From positions 1 through 6,284 of the forward strand of contig CAJOOW010000145.1 in NCBI GenBank assembly GCA_905236375.1: a stretch of 6,284 nucleotides of DNA. Reading direction: 5' to 3'. This document shows, piece after piece, positions 5,910 through 6,284 of the stretch. The notes under the pieces were generated by a model. That model ran no database searches. It worked only from the letters and a program-made list of their open reading frames with translations, and had not been told where the DNA came from. This DNA comes from an uncultured Alphaproteobacteria bacterium (GTDB lineage: Bacteria > Pseudomonadota > Alphaproteobacteria > RUG11792). How positions within the stretch are numbered: the stretch's first letter is position 1; each line of letters begins with the position of its first letter. The translations under genes and the position numbers were made by a program.

Positions 5910-5986
5910 TGGCGCGCCCTGGAGGATTCGAACCCCCGGCCCACAGCTTAGAAGGCTGTTGCTCTATCCAGCTGAGCTAAGAGCGC
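5910..5986 (-). tRNA. tRNA-Arg (anticodon UCU)
   Basis: Read on the minus strand this is a complete 77-base cloverleaf. The acceptor stem GCGCTCT pairs with AGGGCGC (one G-U). The D arm is GCTC/GAGC with an AGCTGGATA loop. The anticodon stem ACAGC/GCTGT encloses CTTCTAA, giving anticodon TCT (5948-5950 on the plus strand), which reads AGA and AGG as arginine. The T stem GGGGG/CCTCC encloses TTCGAAT. The discriminator is G and the CCA is encoded (TGG at 5910-5912 on the plus strand). It faces dxr tail to tail with only 12 bases between them. In an AT-rich genome that uses AGA often, this is expected to be a heavily used tRNA. Confidence 0.96.
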
Positions 5987-5994
5987 GTGCTTGT

Positions 5995-6023
5995 ATAATA
6001 CATCATAATCGAAAAATGGTCAA
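5995..6023 (-). promoter_or_regulatory. Sigma-70-type promoter of tRNA-Arg
   Basis: On the minus strand, TTGACC (complement of 6018-6023, 5 of 6) is separated by exactly 17 bases from TATTAT (complement of 5995-6000, 5 of 6). The predicted start near 5988-5989 is two or three bases before the mature tRNA 5' end, so RNase P would trim a very short leader. Confidence 0.7.
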
Positions 6024-6077
6024 TACATAAGTGAATTGCTGAGTTTTATAATGTTTCATTCCATCTATCATTCACAT

Positions 6078-6117
6078 TTGCGACGATTGACTGTTGCAAA
6101 ATTGCGACATGATGCAA
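6078..6117. repeat. Repeated TTGCGAC / TGCAA motifs in the divergent intergenic region
   Basis: TTGCGAC occurs at 6078-6084 and again at 6102-6108, 24 bases apart. TGCAA occurs at 6095-6099 and 6113-6117, 18 bases apart, the first within the palindrome TTGCAA (6094-6099). The cluster lies between the tRNA promoter and the exported-protein gene, where an operator could sit. The rest of 5987-6206 is AT-rich with no open frame or RNA I can support. Function is unknown; chance is possible. Confidence 0.3.
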
Positions 6118-6206
6118 GGCAATTAGAATTAATTATATATAAATTTTAGAGATTTTCTATATAACGTGCCAGAATCGAATTAGAAAGTTATTTTTTGGTT
6201 AATTTT

Positions 6207-6284
6207 ATGAACGTGAATAAAATTTTAGTTTCAGGTTTCTTGATTGTTTGTTTCATAACGGAAGCCGAAGCTTGTGGAAATGGC
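6207..6284 (+). CDS. N-terminus of an exported protein (partial, runs off the window)
   Basis: ATG at 6207 opens a frame that is uninterrupted to the window end, 26 residues. They form a signal peptide: Lys5, a hydrophobic core ILVSGFLIVCFI (6-17), then ITEAEA and a probable signal peptidase I cleavage after AEA (residues 20-22), leaving a mature start CGNG. The Cys after the site might suggest a lipoprotein, but Glu at position -2 does not fit a lipobox. There is no clear Shine-Dalgarno site (AGAAAG at 6182-6187 is too far), and the promoter is not certain. The family cannot be told from this fragment. Confidence 0.55.
   Translation, partial: MNVNKILVSGFLIVCFITEAEACGNG

Noticed and set aside
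6198..6210. The 13-mer GTTAATTTTATGA occurs both here and at 598-610, before two different genes
   Set aside because: It is almost all A/T, so recurrence in 6 kb is plausible. At the dps copy the ATG is out of frame with the Dps start and its frame closes after 26 codons.
1..6284. CRISPR arrays, insertion sequences, phage or toxin-antitoxin genes
   Set aside because: No regularly spaced repeats, transposase motifs, terminal inverted repeats or small paired antitoxin/toxin frames are seen; the content is mainly housekeeping and envelope genes. The tRNA is complete, with no duplicated 3' end to suggest an integration site.

Overview
This AT-rich window comes from a Gram-negative bacterium, most likely an alphaproteobacterium. 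That is inferred from the adjacent lytic-transglycosylase-like tail and Smr gene, the form of the CdsA and YraN proteins, and the Dps. The base composition and several degenerate or broken genes would suit a host-associated lineage such as the Holosporales, but nothing here proves the family. Almost all genes lie on the plus strand and are tightly packed.

Left part (1-1903): the C-terminal end of a probable MltA-type murein transglycosylase overlaps the start of an Smr-domain gene (94-555). After a 62-base gap comes a Dps ferritin-like gene (618-1076). Four bases later begins an exported protein of unknown family whose reading frame is broken: its two halves (1081-1554 and about 1505-1903) are joined by a one-base shift.

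Middle and right part (1904-5897): a good extended -10 promoter and a strong Shine-Dalgarno site introduce a run of five genes that overlap or nearly touch: yraN, a dual-BON lipoprotein resembling DolP/YraP, uppS, cdsA and dxr. The last three connect isoprenoid precursor synthesis (MEP pathway), the undecaprenyl carrier for cell-wall and surface glycans, and CDP-diacylglycerol for phospholipids. The BON lipoprotein adds outer-membrane maintenance. The genes are spaced as one operon.

Right end (5898-6284): a tRNA-Arg(UCU) with encoded CCA lies on the minus strand, convergent with dxr, and has its own clear sigma-70-type promoter. A 220-base region separates it from the start of another exported protein, cut off by the window end.

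The most notable observation is the uppS product. It keeps the isopentenyl-diphosphate site and the catalytic Asp, but at the canonical positions for allylic (FPP) diphosphate binding (Gly29, Arg30, Arg39 and His43 in E. coli numbering) it has Ser, Thr, Gln and Tyr. Also of interest are the split exported gene, a roughly 100-residue expansion in CdsA, and the absence of the usual rseP/bamA neighbours after dxr.
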